Of a stretch of 64,000 nucleotides of DNA, positions 31,107 through 38,639 are shown piece by piece. The DNA comes from an uncultured Anaerolineae bacterium (lineage in GTDB: Bacteria; Chloroflexota; Anaerolineae; Promineifilales; Promineifilaceae), in NCBI GenBank assembly GCA_905479495.1, contig CAJQMR010000042.1, forward strand, positions 1-64,000, written 5' to 3'. The notes under the pieces are model-generated. The model saw only the letters and a list, made by a program, of their open reading frames with translations, did not search any database and had not been told where the DNA came from. The number at the start of each line of letters is the position of its first letter. Position 1 is the first letter of the stretch. A program made the position numbers and the translations under genes.

Positions 31107-32024
31107 ATGAATTGGCTAATATGGTGTGTGGCGCTTGGCATTTTGGGCCTTGCTGCTGCTGTAGGTGTAGCCATTGCAGCTGGCTTGGTGGAAAACTGGG
31201 ACGCAGCCACATCTGACTCGTTTGAGTTGTCTGCACCTGGGCAGAGTTTGATCACGGCTAACGCCTCCGACCCACCGGCTGAGGATGGTAAAGTCCTCGA
31301 ATTGCGTCTGGCAGCGGGTAGTGCGCCTGGCCCTGGCAATGGCCCAGAGGCGCAAACGCTCGATCGGTTTGGTTATGGCACTTATTCTACGCGGTTGAAA
31401 ACGGCCGATTGTTCGGGACAACCCAAGGCCGGGGTGGTGACTGGCTATTTTGTTTATTTCAATGACGGTCAGGATCCTAACGGGGATGGTGTGCCCGACA
31501 ACGTGGAGATTGACTTTGAATGGCTGTGTGCCGAACCGCAAGTTGTCTATCTGACAATGTGGACCGATTATCGCGACTCTGATGAGGCCCAGAAACGCGT
31601 GGCGCGGGCCATCAACCTGCAAAGCGGTACAATCCTTTTTACGTGTTATTTCGAAGCTTTTGGGGCTTGCCAGTCCTTGAGTGGTGCAGAGAATCAACCG
31701 GCAACGATCACCGCTATTCCAGGGTATGATTCTAGCCAAGAATATATCGTTTATGGTTTGGATTGGTTATCCAATGGGGTTACCTGGTGGATGATGGACC
31801 CTGCTACGAAGCAAAAGGTCATTTTGTGGGATTATCACAATCAAGAACGCATCCCACCAGCACCAGCGTATTACTTCACCAACCTCTGGCACACCGCCAA
31901 CTGGACTCCTGATGGCATGCCGGAAGCCACCCAATCACCTACCGTGCCTGTGTCTACCTGGGTAGACTGGACACGTTTTGAGCCATCAGGTCTTGAACTG
32001 TTTTTACCGTTGATTCAGAGATAG
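31107..32024 (+). CDS. Secreted GH16-like glycoside hydrolase with LPxV tail
   Basis: This 305-residue exported protein has a signal peptide (about residues 1-27, ending near AIAAG). Its single catalytic domain is of the GH16 laminarinase/lichenase type, with the active site E-I-D-F-E at Glu134-Asp136-Glu138. Upstream, GYGTYSTRLKTAD is the usual conserved strand. Family members cleave beta-1,3/1,4-glucans. The protein ends LELFLPLIQR, the tail shared by four other exported proteins here. The ATG at 31107 is preferred to a TTG at 31080, although its AAGGGA directly touches the start. All three acidic residues are intact. Confidence 0.8.
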   Translation: MNWLIWCVALGILGLAAAVGVAIAAGLVENWDAATSDSFELSAPGQSLITANASDPPAEDGKVLELRLAAGSAPGPGNGPEAQTLDRFGYGTYSTRLKTADCSGQPKAGVVTGYFVYFNDGQDPNGDGVPDNVEIDFEWLCAEPQVVYLTMWTDYRDSDEAQKRVARAINLQSGTILFTCYFEAFGACQSLSGAENQPATITAIPGYDSSQEYIVYGLDWLSNGVTWWMMDPATKQKVILWDYHNQERIPPAPAYYFTNLWHTANWTPDGMPEATQSPTVPVSTWVDWTRFEPSGLELFLPLIQR

Positions 32025-32068
32025 TTGGATCGAAATTTAAATTTATTTGTCGCCGCCCTTTTAAGATT

Positions 32069-32107
32069 GGCCGTGAAACGGCCGTTCCCCAAAGGGTGTT
32101 TTTTTGT
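32069..32107 (+). terminator. Terminator after the GH16-like gene, using an ACGGCCGT copy
   Basis: GGCCGT (32069-32074) and ACGGCC (32078-32083) form a six-base stem with a GAA loop, followed by a short CCC/GGG step and T7. It contains one of the few intergenic copies of the recurring octamer. Confidence 0.55.
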
Positions 32108-32135
32108 CTATATTTCAATCAAAAATACTTGGGTA

Positions 32136-32165
32136 TTGACAATACTGTACGATATACAGTATAAT
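32136..32165 (+). promoter_or_regulatory. padR promoter with internal operator
   Basis: TTGACA (32136-32141) and TATAAT (32160-32165) are both consensus, with an 18-base spacer. The inverted repeat TACTGTA (32143-32149) / TACAGTA (32155-32161) fills the spacer and touches the -10. A repressor bound there would block RNA polymerase; autoregulation by the PadR protein encoded at once downstream is the simple reading. Confidence 0.8.
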
Positions 32166-32172
32166 GCGCCGC

Positions 32173-32529
32173 ATGGCAACAAATAACGAAAAAGAAGCAC
32201 TTTACGAAAAACTTTTGCTAGAGCTGCGGCGCGGTGTGCTGATGCTGGCAGTGCTGAGCAAGCTGCAAGATGAACAGTATGGCTACTCGCTCAAGCAGTC
32301 GCTGGATGAGCAGGGGATGGAAATTAATGAAGGCACTCTCTACCCACTGCTGCGTCGCCTGGAATCACAGGGGCTGTTGGAAAGCGACTGGCAAGTAGTG
32401 GATGATGCCCGCCCGCGCCGCTACTACAAAATGAGCCAGGAAGGTGAAATGGTTTTTGCCAATCTCACCCAGGAATGGCAGGCGCTGGTTGTCGTGATGA
32501 ACCAGCTGCTGGGCCTGACAACGAAATGA
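32173..32529 (+). CDS. PadR-family transcriptional regulator
   Basis: This 118-residue winged-helix repressor has the family core LRRGVLMLAVLSKLQDEQYGYSLKQSL, then EGTLYPLLRRLESQGLLES and the wing RPRRYYKMSQEG. The ATG at 32173 lies 8 bases after the -10 box, so the mRNA appears leaderless; a nearer ATG at 32164 falls inside the -10 hexamer and cannot be transcribed. The gene is followed after 30 bases by a HAAS-type membrane protein, the usual partner of PadR regulators, which suggests control of a membrane stress or signalling unit. Confidence 0.9.
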   Translation: MATNNEKEALYEKLLLELRRGVLMLAVLSKLQDEQYGYSLKQSLDEQGMEINEGTLYPLLRRLESQGLLESDWQVVDDARPRRYYKMSQEGEMVFANLTQEWQALVVVMNQLLGLTTK

Positions 32530-32559
32530 TCAGGTGCGTCGCACCTTGTGGAGAAAGTA

Positions 32560-33537
32560 ATGGACACGAATGAAATGATTGATCGCTACGTGAATGAAGT
32601 TGGCCAACGTTTGCCCCGCAAAACGCGGGCCGATATTGAGCTGGAGTTGCGTTCCCTGCTGCTGGACACAATAGAAGAGCGGAGCGGCGGTGAGCCAACA
32701 CCAAAAATCGCGGCTGAGGTGCTGCGTGAGTTTGGTCATCCTGAAGGAATTGCGGCCCAATATCGTCCGGAGGAATCTTTGATTGGACCAAAGCTATTCC
32801 CGGTTTACAAAGTGGTCATTGCGATTACCTTAACCATTATTGGCGTGCTGCACTTGATTGGCTGGGGATTTGTGTTGTGGCAGGGCAGCGGCGCAGGTTT
32901 TGTTGATAAAGTACTGTCGTTTATCTTTTCCTTTGGCAGGTCGGCAATTATTAACGCGGGTATCGTGACCCTGATTTTTGCCGTAATTGAGCGCGTAGCC
33001 GGTGATTCGCTAGAGCTGCCGGAGAAACAGGAAGGGGTATGGGATCCCTTTGATCTGCCGCCGGTTCAAGACCCAGATCGTATTAGCCGCAGCGAACTTG
33101 TTGTGGGTATTTTCTTTACGGTTGCCTTCATTGCCTGGCTGAACTTTTTCCCGGACTGGTTTGGCGGGGCAGACTTTGGCGGCGAAGGTTCGGGGATATT
33201 TGTACTGGTGACGGCCGAATTTCTGGCGCTCATTCCCTGGTTTACCGCTTCACTGCTGCTGGAGGTTTTGTTGAAAACGGCCGTTCTCATTCAAGGTCGT
33301 TGGAACCGGGTAACGCGCTGGTTGGAAATAGGCACATCGCTCTTTAGCCTTTATGTGACGTACCGCGTGTTTAGCCTGGAACAGATTTCCACCGTGCCGT
33401 TCTTTACTACAGGTGCCAAGGCGGTTTTGGCCATTGTTCTGCTGATTGGAGTTTTGGAGATTATTGGGAAATTGATTAGGTTGTTATTGGGACGGCCGTT
33501 TAAACCCCATACCTTCATCAAGTCAAAACTGGCTTAG
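32560..33537 (+). CDS. HAAS-domain membrane protein paired with PadR
   Basis: This 325-residue protein starts with an alpha-helical signalling domain (residues 1-75; VNEVGQRLPRKTRADIELELRSLL, then EVLREFGHPEGIAAQYRP), typical of HAAS/DUF1700-like proteins encoded beside padR. About six membrane segments follow from residue 85. In known pairs the protein acts with the regulator in membrane-linked signalling, but the mechanism is poorly defined. The ATG at 32560 is preferred over the GTG at 32548 because GGAGAAAG lies upstream. ACGGCCGT occurs twice in its last third. Confidence 0.78.
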   Translation: MDTNEMIDRYVNEVGQRLPRKTRADIELELRSLLLDTIEERSGGEPTPKIAAEVLREFGHPEGIAAQYRPEESLIGPKLFPVYKVVIAITLTIIGVLHLIGWGFVLWQGSGAGFVDKVLSFIFSFGRSAIINAGIVTLIFAVIERVAGDSLELPEKQEGVWDPFDLPPVQDPDRISRSELVVGIFFTVAFIAWLNFFPDWFGGADFGGEGSGIFVLVTAEFLALIPWFTASLLLEVLLKTAVLIQGRWNRVTRWLEIGTSLFSLYVTYRVFSLEQISTVPFFTTGAKAVLAIVLLIGVLEIIGKLIRLLLGRPFKPHTFIKSKLA

Positions 33538-33539
33538 TG

Positions 33540-33577
33540 ACCGCCCGCAAATAAGTTAGCGGATTTGTGCGGGCGGT
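33540..33577. terminator. Hairpin between convergent genes
   Basis: ACCGCCCGCA (33540-33549) pairs with TGCGGGCGGT (33568-33577). It lies right after the HAAS gene. The T-tract is short (TTTA), so termination strength is uncertain. Confidence 0.6.
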
Positions 33578-33642
33578 TTAGCAGTAAGCGGCCAACTGAA
33601 TGGGAAGTTATTGTTAGCCGCTTACTTAGAAGGCACTGTTTT

Positions 33643-33693
33643 ATTTCCCCGGAAACTTTCAGACGGACTAAATTGAACAGTTTCCGGGGAAAT
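33643..33693. repeat. Dispersed palindrome ATTTCCCCGGAAAC...GTTTCCGGGGAAAT, copy 1
   Basis: A perfect 14-bp inverted repeat with a 23-base centre that begins TTTCAGAC. A second copy with the same arms and the same TTTCAGAC lies at 62894-62950. This copy sits between convergent genes and may terminate transcription; the shared loop start suggests a mobile or selected element rather than chance. Confidence 0.8.
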
Positions 33694-33701
33694 TTGGGTG
33701 A

Positions 33702-34298
33702 TTAATGTGTCACTGGCAGCGCATGATAGCGCGGTGCGGGAAAAGCTTGGGGGAGCGTGCTTTGATGCAAATCCTTGATAACTCTGGCCGGAACGCCACC
33801 AACGACGGTGAACGGCCGTACATCTTTTGTCACCACGGCACCAGCCCCAACCACAGCCCCTTCACCCACCGTAACGCCCGGCAGCAAAATTGCGCCAGAG
33901 CCAATCCAGACATTATTGCCCACCACAATGGGCGCTGGCTGGCTGGGGCGCTTGCCTTCTAGGATGGGCGTCAATTCATGGTCAATGGTTTCAAACGAAA
34001 CGCGGGCGCTGATCTGGCAATGATCGCCAATGGTAATGCTGCCACCGCAGGCAAAGCGGCAATCTGTGTTGATGAAAACCCCCTTGCCAATAGTCAGCTG
34101 ACCGGGCGTTACTTGAATGCGGGGCATGATGGCGGCGGCATGACCCAAATCGACACCGGCCCGGCGCAGCAGCCAGGGCCGCCAGTAAAAGTTTAGCACC
34201 GGCAAGCTAGGCCCCAGGCTGGCCAGGTGAACAAGAAGGGCGCGTCTGTGCCAGCCAGCGAGAAGAGTACGAAGAAATCTGCGTAGTTTATGAATCAA
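33702..34298 (-). CDS. Hexapeptide-repeat acyltransferase (maltose O-acetyltransferase-like)
   Basis: This 198-residue left-handed beta-helix acetyltransferase has repeats from about residue 58 to 165, with the family closing phrase NNVWIGSGAILLPGVTVGEGAVVGAGAVVTKDV split over turns, then VVGGVPARVIK. The catalytic His is probably that in ETIDHEL. It would use acetyl-CoA to modify a sugar or another acceptor. The N-terminal 45 residues are basic and hydrophobic and longer than in Maa, suggesting membrane association (inference). No sugar gene is next to it. Confidence 0.82.
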   Translation of the reverse strand: MIHKLRRFLRTLLAGWHRRALLVHLASLGPSLPVLNFYWRPWLLRRAGVDLGHAAAIMPRIQVTPGQLTIGKGVFINTDCRFACGGSITIGDHCQISARVSFETIDHELTPILEGKRPSQPAPIVVGNNVWIGSGAILLPGVTVGEGAVVGAGAVVTKDVRPFTVVGGVPARVIKDLHQSTLPQAFPAPRYHALPVTH

Positions 34299-34489
34299 AA
34301 TAGTGTTCCTGATTGTTGTTTTGCGGCTTAGCCTACGTTTTTGGAGGCAGCTACCCAGTTGTTTGAGGTGACTTCCACAAAGCTAGAAATAGAAGCGATA
34401 ATCTGCTTTGCTTGTGTAACTCTGATAGGTACATCTTACAAATTGAGGATGAAAATGCAACCCATTCATGAGATTTTGCAACCAAAGTC

Positions 34490-35167
34490 TCATTTTTGTT
34501 TAGAATCTTGGAGGGTCAACAGTTCAGCCAGACTGGCCTCTGCTTCCTCGCGGGGCAAATTCCCCAATTCCAAATAAACATCATTTTTTTCCAAAATAAA
34601 CGTATAGAAGGTGATGCCGAGTTTCAAAATCGCATCATCGTCTGGCTCTTCTTCGACCATTTCAAAGAGCAAATTCTCTGCTTTATCTAGCTGGCCCAGC
34701 TTGTGATAATAGCGCAGCAACAGCTTGTTGAGATGGGCAGGCAGATGCCAGTCGGCCAGAACTTCTGTCATCTCCTCGACTTCTGGGGCATATTCTGGCA
34801 GCGGGGAATTGTCATGGCTCAACAGTGCGGTCAGCAGCAGTTCCAAAGCGGTCATGTAGGATTGAAAACTTTCATGTTCCGCCCCCTGTTCAGCCTGGAT
34901 TTCTCCGGCTTCTTTTAGCAGAGCGGCGGCTGCGATCAGTTTTGCCTGACTCAGGTCAGCGTCCTCGCCAAAGGTAAGTTCGCCTAAAGGCTCACGGCCA
35001 AACAGACGGGTGATGAGGGTGCCGTTGAGGCCAAACAGCTTGTCCAGCGATTCGTCGATGAGGGATACGGCAGCCTGGTATCGTTTTTCCCGTGCCAGTC
35101 CACTTACCTGCTGCATCACTGACACCATAAACTCAATCTGGCTCATAATGTAATCACGTCGGTACAT
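34490..35167 (-). CDS. Helical protein of unknown function (DUF6483-like)
   Basis: This 225-residue, acidic, all-helical protein has TPR-like pairs (residues 20-60, 80-115, 140-175). The N-terminus MYRRDYIMSQIEFM resembles the DUF6483 family as I remember it; this was not checked. AGGGGA precedes the ATG. It starts 19 bases after the stop of the membrane protein upstream on the same strand, so the two form a small operon. No catalytic motif is visible. Confidence 0.62.
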   Translation of the reverse strand: MYRRDYIMSQIEFMVSVMQQVSGLAREKRYQAAVSLIDESLDKLFGLNGTLITRLFGREPLGELTFGEDADLSQAKLIAAAALLKEAGEIQAEQGAEHESFQSYMTALELLLTALLSHDNSPLPEYAPEVEEMTEVLADWHLPAHLNKLLLRYYHKLGQLDKAENLLFEMVEEEPDDDAILKLGITFYTFILEKNDVYLELGNLPREEAEASLAELLTLQDSKQK

Positions 35168-35186
35168 AACAATCCCCTACAAAGTA

Positions 35187-36143
35187 TTAAAATCGTTCAT
35201 CAATAAGGTTGAGCAGTCGGGGCATGATGGGACCCGCTGCCAACAGAACAAGGCCTGCGGCGAACACGGCCGTATATCCTGCCACTGCATAAAGCTGCCG
35301 TTCGTCGCCAATTGCCAGCACTGTGTCAGATCGCCAAAGGGAGACGGCCGTTTCCCCTAAACCAAACAGGCAAATCACGGCTACAAAAAAGAGCAGGTTC
35401 ACCAGCCCCACTACATACGGATGGGTGTAGGTTCGGTTCCATTTAGCCTTCTTCCGCTCCAAACCAGCCAGCCCCCGCATGGCGATGAGCAGCAGCGCCA
35501 TCAGCAGCAACAGCCCAAAAAAGAGCAGGCCAAATTGGTCGGGCCATTGGGCCGTAACCAGTGGTTGGGCCAGAGCATAGGCAGGCCAGATGAGCAGCAG
35601 CACCACGGCAATGACGCCGATAATCGTACCCCCTTTTTGCCAGGCAACAAAGCGCGCTTTGTTGGGCTGTAAATCCTCTGTGCGGTTGGCCAGGGCCAGC
35701 AAGGCGTGGTAGATGGCGTCGAAGCGAGCGTCGGCCACGCCAGCCCATTTAGCCACCGTGTGGCTTTCTCGCTTGCTATTGTGCAGGGTAAGGCTGGGGC
35801 ACGCTTCATCGGGGATGCCGGGCCGTTCTTCTGGCTGGAGGGTAAGGAAATCGTTCTCAACGCACAGGTGAATAATCTTTTCCTTTTCGCCCTCGGTCCA
35901 CTTCAAAGGCAGCCGATACTTCGTTTCCGTGCCGTCTGGCGCGATGCGGCTGACGTACGCCTGGCTGTGGGTCCAGCCAGGCAGCCGCACAACCACACCG
36001 CCAAACAGCGGCTGCACGTCGTGCAACTCCAGGCTGGCTTTGTTCCAGCTGTATTCATGAATGAGGAATTCGGCCGTTTTGTTATTGATTGCCACAGTCG
36101 TCCATTTTAGCAAACTTTCGCCACGTAAAATATAGGAGATCAT
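35187..36143 (-). CDS. Hypothetical protein with four membrane segments
   Basis: This 318-residue protein of unrecognised family has a soluble N-terminal domain of about 160 residues, then membrane segments near 170-190, 205-225, 245-265 and 285-305, with a very short end. It resembles proteins that sit on the inner membrane with a cytoplasmic head. The start is uncertain: the ATG at 36143 has no ribosome-binding site. It is probably co-transcribed with the DUF6483-like gene. Confidence 0.6.
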   Translation of the reverse strand: MISYILRGESLLKWTTVAINNKTAEFLIHEYSWNKASLELHDVQPLFGGVVVRLPGWTHSQAYVSRIAPDGTETKYRLPLKWTEGEKEKIIHLCVENDFLTLQPEERPGIPDEACPSLTLHNSKRESHTVAKWAGVADARFDAIYHALLALANRTEDLQPNKARFVAWQKGGTIIGVIAVVLLLIWPAYALAQPLVTAQWPDQFGLLFFGLLLLMALLLIAMRGLAGLERKKAKWNRTYTHPYVVGLVNLLFFVAVICLFGLGETAVSLWRSDTVLAIGDERQLYAVAGYTAVFAAGLVLLAAGPIMPRLLNLIDERF

Positions 36144-36149
36144 GTAATT

Positions 36150-36320
36150 ATGTCAGATTGCGATGCAAGTATCGTCGATTCTGTGCCAAATGGGTGGGTG
36201 GTGAGCATTCCCCTGGCGCAGCAGGGCTGGCGAGGGCCGCTGCGGGAAGCCAGGTTCATCATTGGTGGCGGCCCATGTGGCTATCATGCGATCCAATCTG
36301 TACAGGCTCAATTTGCTTGA
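36150..36320 (+). pseudogene. 56-codon ORF with a dinucleotide-binding-like motif, possible gene remnant
   Basis: An ATG-to-TGA reading frame of 56 residues contains RFIIGGGPCGYHAIQSV near its middle, which looks like the first strand and glycine loop (GxGxxG) of an FAD/NAD-binding fold. It then stops after about 20 residues. It lies 156 bases before an intact flavoprotein gene with a similar N-terminus. It could be the relic of a flavoprotein or a chance match. The rest of the gap to 36476 shows only AT-rich DNA and the ribosome-binding site of the next gene. Confidence 0.25.
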
Positions 36321-36476
36321 GCAGAACCCCGCTCATATCAGTTTTTCGGCGGGATATACCCAAAATATACCCTTGTCATATAACGAGGTGCATGGTGATC
36401 GCCTTCATTTCCTTTCATACTTAGAGTAGATAAAAATAGATCAAAAATAAGTTAGAAGAGGAGTAAACGGCTAAAC

Positions 36477-37712
36477 ATGGATTCTTTTAAGTATGTCATT
36501 TTAGGAGGCGGATTAACATCTGGCTATGCTGCCCAGGAATTCACCAAAAGAGGCATTTCTGCTGGTCAGTTATGCATCGTGTCGGCCGAGGAAACACCCC
36601 CTTATGAACGACCGCCCCTTTCTAAAGATTTTTTGGCTGGCGAGGAAAATGTTGACAATATTTTGATTAACGAGCCAGACTTTTATGAAGAAAATGATAT
36701 TGTGTTGAAGCTGGGAACGGCCGTTACCAAAGTTAATCTAGATAAAAAGCAGCTGTACACCAAAAATGGAACCATTAATTACGAAAAACTATTGATCGCC
36801 ACCGGCGCTGCCCCCCACACGTTTGATTTGCCAGGGGCTCATCTGAACAATATTTTTTACTTGCGCCAGGTTGATGATGCCCGACAGATTCGCGAACAGG
36901 CGCAGAAGGCCGAAAAAGCGGTTGTGATTGGTGGCAGCTTTATTGCGATGGAAACGGCTTCAGTGTTACAGAGCCAGGGCGTTGACACAACGATGGTTTT
37001 CCCTGAAACGCGCGTCTGGCAAGCGTTTTTCACGCCGGAGATGTCCGCTTTTTTTGAAAAATATTACCGCGATCGCGGTGTCACCATTTTACCTGAACAG
37101 GAAATAGATTCTTTTGCTGGTAAAGAGAAGGTGACGCATGTGGTGACCAAGTCAGGCGATAAACTGCCTGCCGACATGGTTGTGGCTGGGATTGGCGTGT
37201 CGGCTAACAGTGATCTGTTCACAGACAGTGCTCTCCAGCTGGATGATGGTGCCATTCGCGTCAACCGCTTTTTAGAGACCAACTTGCCAGACGTTTTGGC
37301 CGCTGGCGATGTGACCCGCTACCGCAGCACGCTGTATGAACGGCCGTTACACATTGAGCATTGGGATAACGCCGTGGCCCAGGGCCGACATGCTGCCAGC
37401 GTCATGCTGGGCGAGATTCAGCCCTTTGAACACGTCCCTTACTTCTTCTCCGACGTATTTGACCTTTCTTATGAATTTTGGGGCGATACACAGGATGCCG
37501 TTGAAGCAGTGCACCGTGGTTCGGTAGAAGATGGGAAGTTTAGTACCTGGTGGTTGGATGCCGACGGCCGTTTGGTGGCCGCCTTTGTCATGAATCGCCC
37601 CGATGAAGAGCGCGCGCTGGCCCCACGCTGGATTAAATCCCACAAGCAGTTGTCGGCCGATTGGCTGCGCAGCCGGGAAACGCTGCAAGCAGCCGACGGC
37701 GAAGAGAGTTAA
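36477..37712 (+). CDS. NAD(P)/FAD-dependent oxidoreductase (ferredoxin/rubredoxin reductase type)
   Basis: This 411-residue two-dinucleotide-binding flavoprotein has an N-terminal FAD motif YVILGGGLTSGYAAQEF (residues 5-21), PPYERPPLSKDFL, the NAD(P)H loop VVIGGSFIAMETAS (about 150-163) and the second FAD motif DVLAAGDVTR. Relatives are AIF/monodehydroascorbate reductase and ferredoxin reductases that pass electrons from NAD(P)H to a small acceptor. The usual GxGxxG of the NAD site is GGSFIAME, an accepted variant. It begins a three-gene operon with two coiled-coil proteins. The gap before it ends with GAGGAG. Confidence 0.85.
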   Translation: MDSFKYVILGGGLTSGYAAQEFTKRGISAGQLCIVSAEETPPYERPPLSKDFLAGEENVDNILINEPDFYEENDIVLKLGTAVTKVNLDKKQLYTKNGTINYEKLLIATGAAPHTFDLPGAHLNNIFYLRQVDDARQIREQAQKAEKAVVIGGSFIAMETASVLQSQGVDTTMVFPETRVWQAFFTPEMSAFFEKYYRDRGVTILPEQEIDSFAGKEKVTHVVTKSGDKLPADMVVAGIGVSANSDLFTDSALQLDDGAIRVNRFLETNLPDVLAAGDVTRYRSTLYERPLHIEHWDNAVAQGRHAASVMLGEIQPFEHVPYFFSDVFDLSYEFWGDTQDAVEAVHRGSVEDGKFSTWWLDADGRLVAAFVMNRPDEERALAPRWIKSHKQLSADWLRSRETLQAADGEES

Positions 37713-37717
37713 AAAAG

Positions 37718-38056
37718 ATGGATGTAAATTTGCCACCCCGCTTGCAAAGCGATCTCACCCAACAGCGACAGGCGTATCATCAAGAAATTGAGGCGCAGTT
37801 GGCACGCTGGCGGGCTGATATCGCGACCATGGAAGCCGATATGGCTGGGGCAAGCTTGAAGCATCAGGTGACTTTACAAAAATATTTGACCGATCTAAAA
37901 GCGAAGCTCACGCAGGCGGAAATACAAGTAGATGAACTAAAAGAAAAAACAGGTGATGCCTGGACCGAATTACAGACAGACATTGACGATCTGCAACAGG
38001 ACATTTCTGAATCTGTGGATCAGGCCCAGAAAGAATTTCACCTGATTTGCGAATAA
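37718..38056 (+). CDS. Small coiled-coil protein (sll1863-like stress protein family)
   Basis: This 112-residue, almost entirely heptad-rich protein (residues 10-105) has no Trp-Gly tail and no membrane segment. It starts 5 bases after the oxidoreductase stop and is followed after 14 bases by a second coiled-coil protein. The two share the layout EEI-ELxAKLxxxxxE and probably pair with each other. Similarity to the cyanobacterial sll1863 stress-response family is my recollection. The function is unknown. Confidence 0.65.
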   Translation: MDVNLPPRLQSDLTQQRQAYHQEIEAQLARWRADIATMEADMAGASLKHQVTLQKYLTDLKAKLTQAEIQVDELKEKTGDAWTELQTDIDDLQQDISESVDQAQKEFHLICE

Positions 38057-38070
38057 CAAGGAGTAAAAAG

Positions 38071-38562
38071 ATGAGTGATTTAACAAAAACAATCGACGAA
38101 AAGAACGATGTTATGCTGCAAAAAGCGCAAAATCAAATGAACGAATGGCGCGAAGAGATTGATGAATTGGGTGCAAAATTAGAAGATTTGTCTGGCGAGG
38201 CACAGGCTGAGTACGAGAAACAGCTGGCGAAGCTGAAACTGCATTGGCAGCAAGTAGAGTCTAAATTCAGCACGTGGCAACAGGCCGATGATACGCGGCG
38301 CGGCGCTGCTTATGCCGACTGGCATGATACGGCCGTTTCCTACAATGAAGCGTTCATGCAGACCGCCGGCCAGATGAAAAAATTTGTACCGTTGGGCTGG
38401 CTGCAAGGCTTCACCGACAAACGCACTCAGGATTCCGCAGGCTGGGCTGAAGGATTTGGCACACGCCCCGCTGGCTCTGAAGGGTTTGCCGAGGGGCTGG
38501 GCCAAAAAGGAAAAAATTCCAAAGGCTGGGCCGAAGGATACGACAAGGCTTCACAATCGTAA
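38071..38562 (+). CDS. Coiled-coil protein with C-terminal G(W/F)AEG repeats
   Basis: This 163-residue protein has coiled coil at residues 5-75, a middle segment WHDTAVSYNEAFMQTAGQMKK, a short hydrophobic stretch FVPLGWLQGF, and then three copies of a five-residue motif: GWAEG, GFAEG, GWAEG within the last 40 residues. AAGGAG precedes the ATG by 7 bases. It follows the smaller coiled-coil gene in one operon with the flavoprotein. The repeats look like a binding or assembly tail; I know no family with them. Confidence 0.65.
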   Translation: MSDLTKTIDEKNDVMLQKAQNQMNEWREEIDELGAKLEDLSGEAQAEYEKQLAKLKLHWQQVESKFSTWQQADDTRRGAAYADWHDTAVSYNEAFMQTAGQMKKFVPLGWLQGFTDKRTQDSAGWAEGFGTRPAGSEGFAEGLGQKGKNSKGWAEGYDKASQS

Positions 38563-38582
38563 ACTGGATTAAAGTGAAACGT

Positions 38583-38637
38583 GATGCGTGACGCATACCT
38601 ATACCAAATCATGCGTCACGCATCATTTTTTTTGATT
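38583..38637. terminator. Bidirectional terminator, GATGCGTGACGCAT hairpin
   Basis: GATGCGTGACGCAT (38583-38596) pairs perfectly with ATGCGTCACGCATC (38611-38624), followed by ATTTTTTTTG. It lies between convergent genes. It shares the GATGCGTGA/TCACGCATC arms with the hairpin at 40907, which has the same genomic setting. Confidence 0.85.
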
Positions 38638-38639
38638 TT

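Noticed and set aside
32164-32175. ATG at 32164 as the padR start
   Set aside because: It lies inside the TATAAT hexamer, so it would not be part of the mRNA. The ATG at 32173 fits.
36089-36424. A 111-codon plus-strand frame overlapping the start of the minus-strand membrane protein
   Set aside because: It has many Cys/Arg/Trp residues and no domain. It crosses the start of the opposite gene and overlaps the more sensible 36150 frame.
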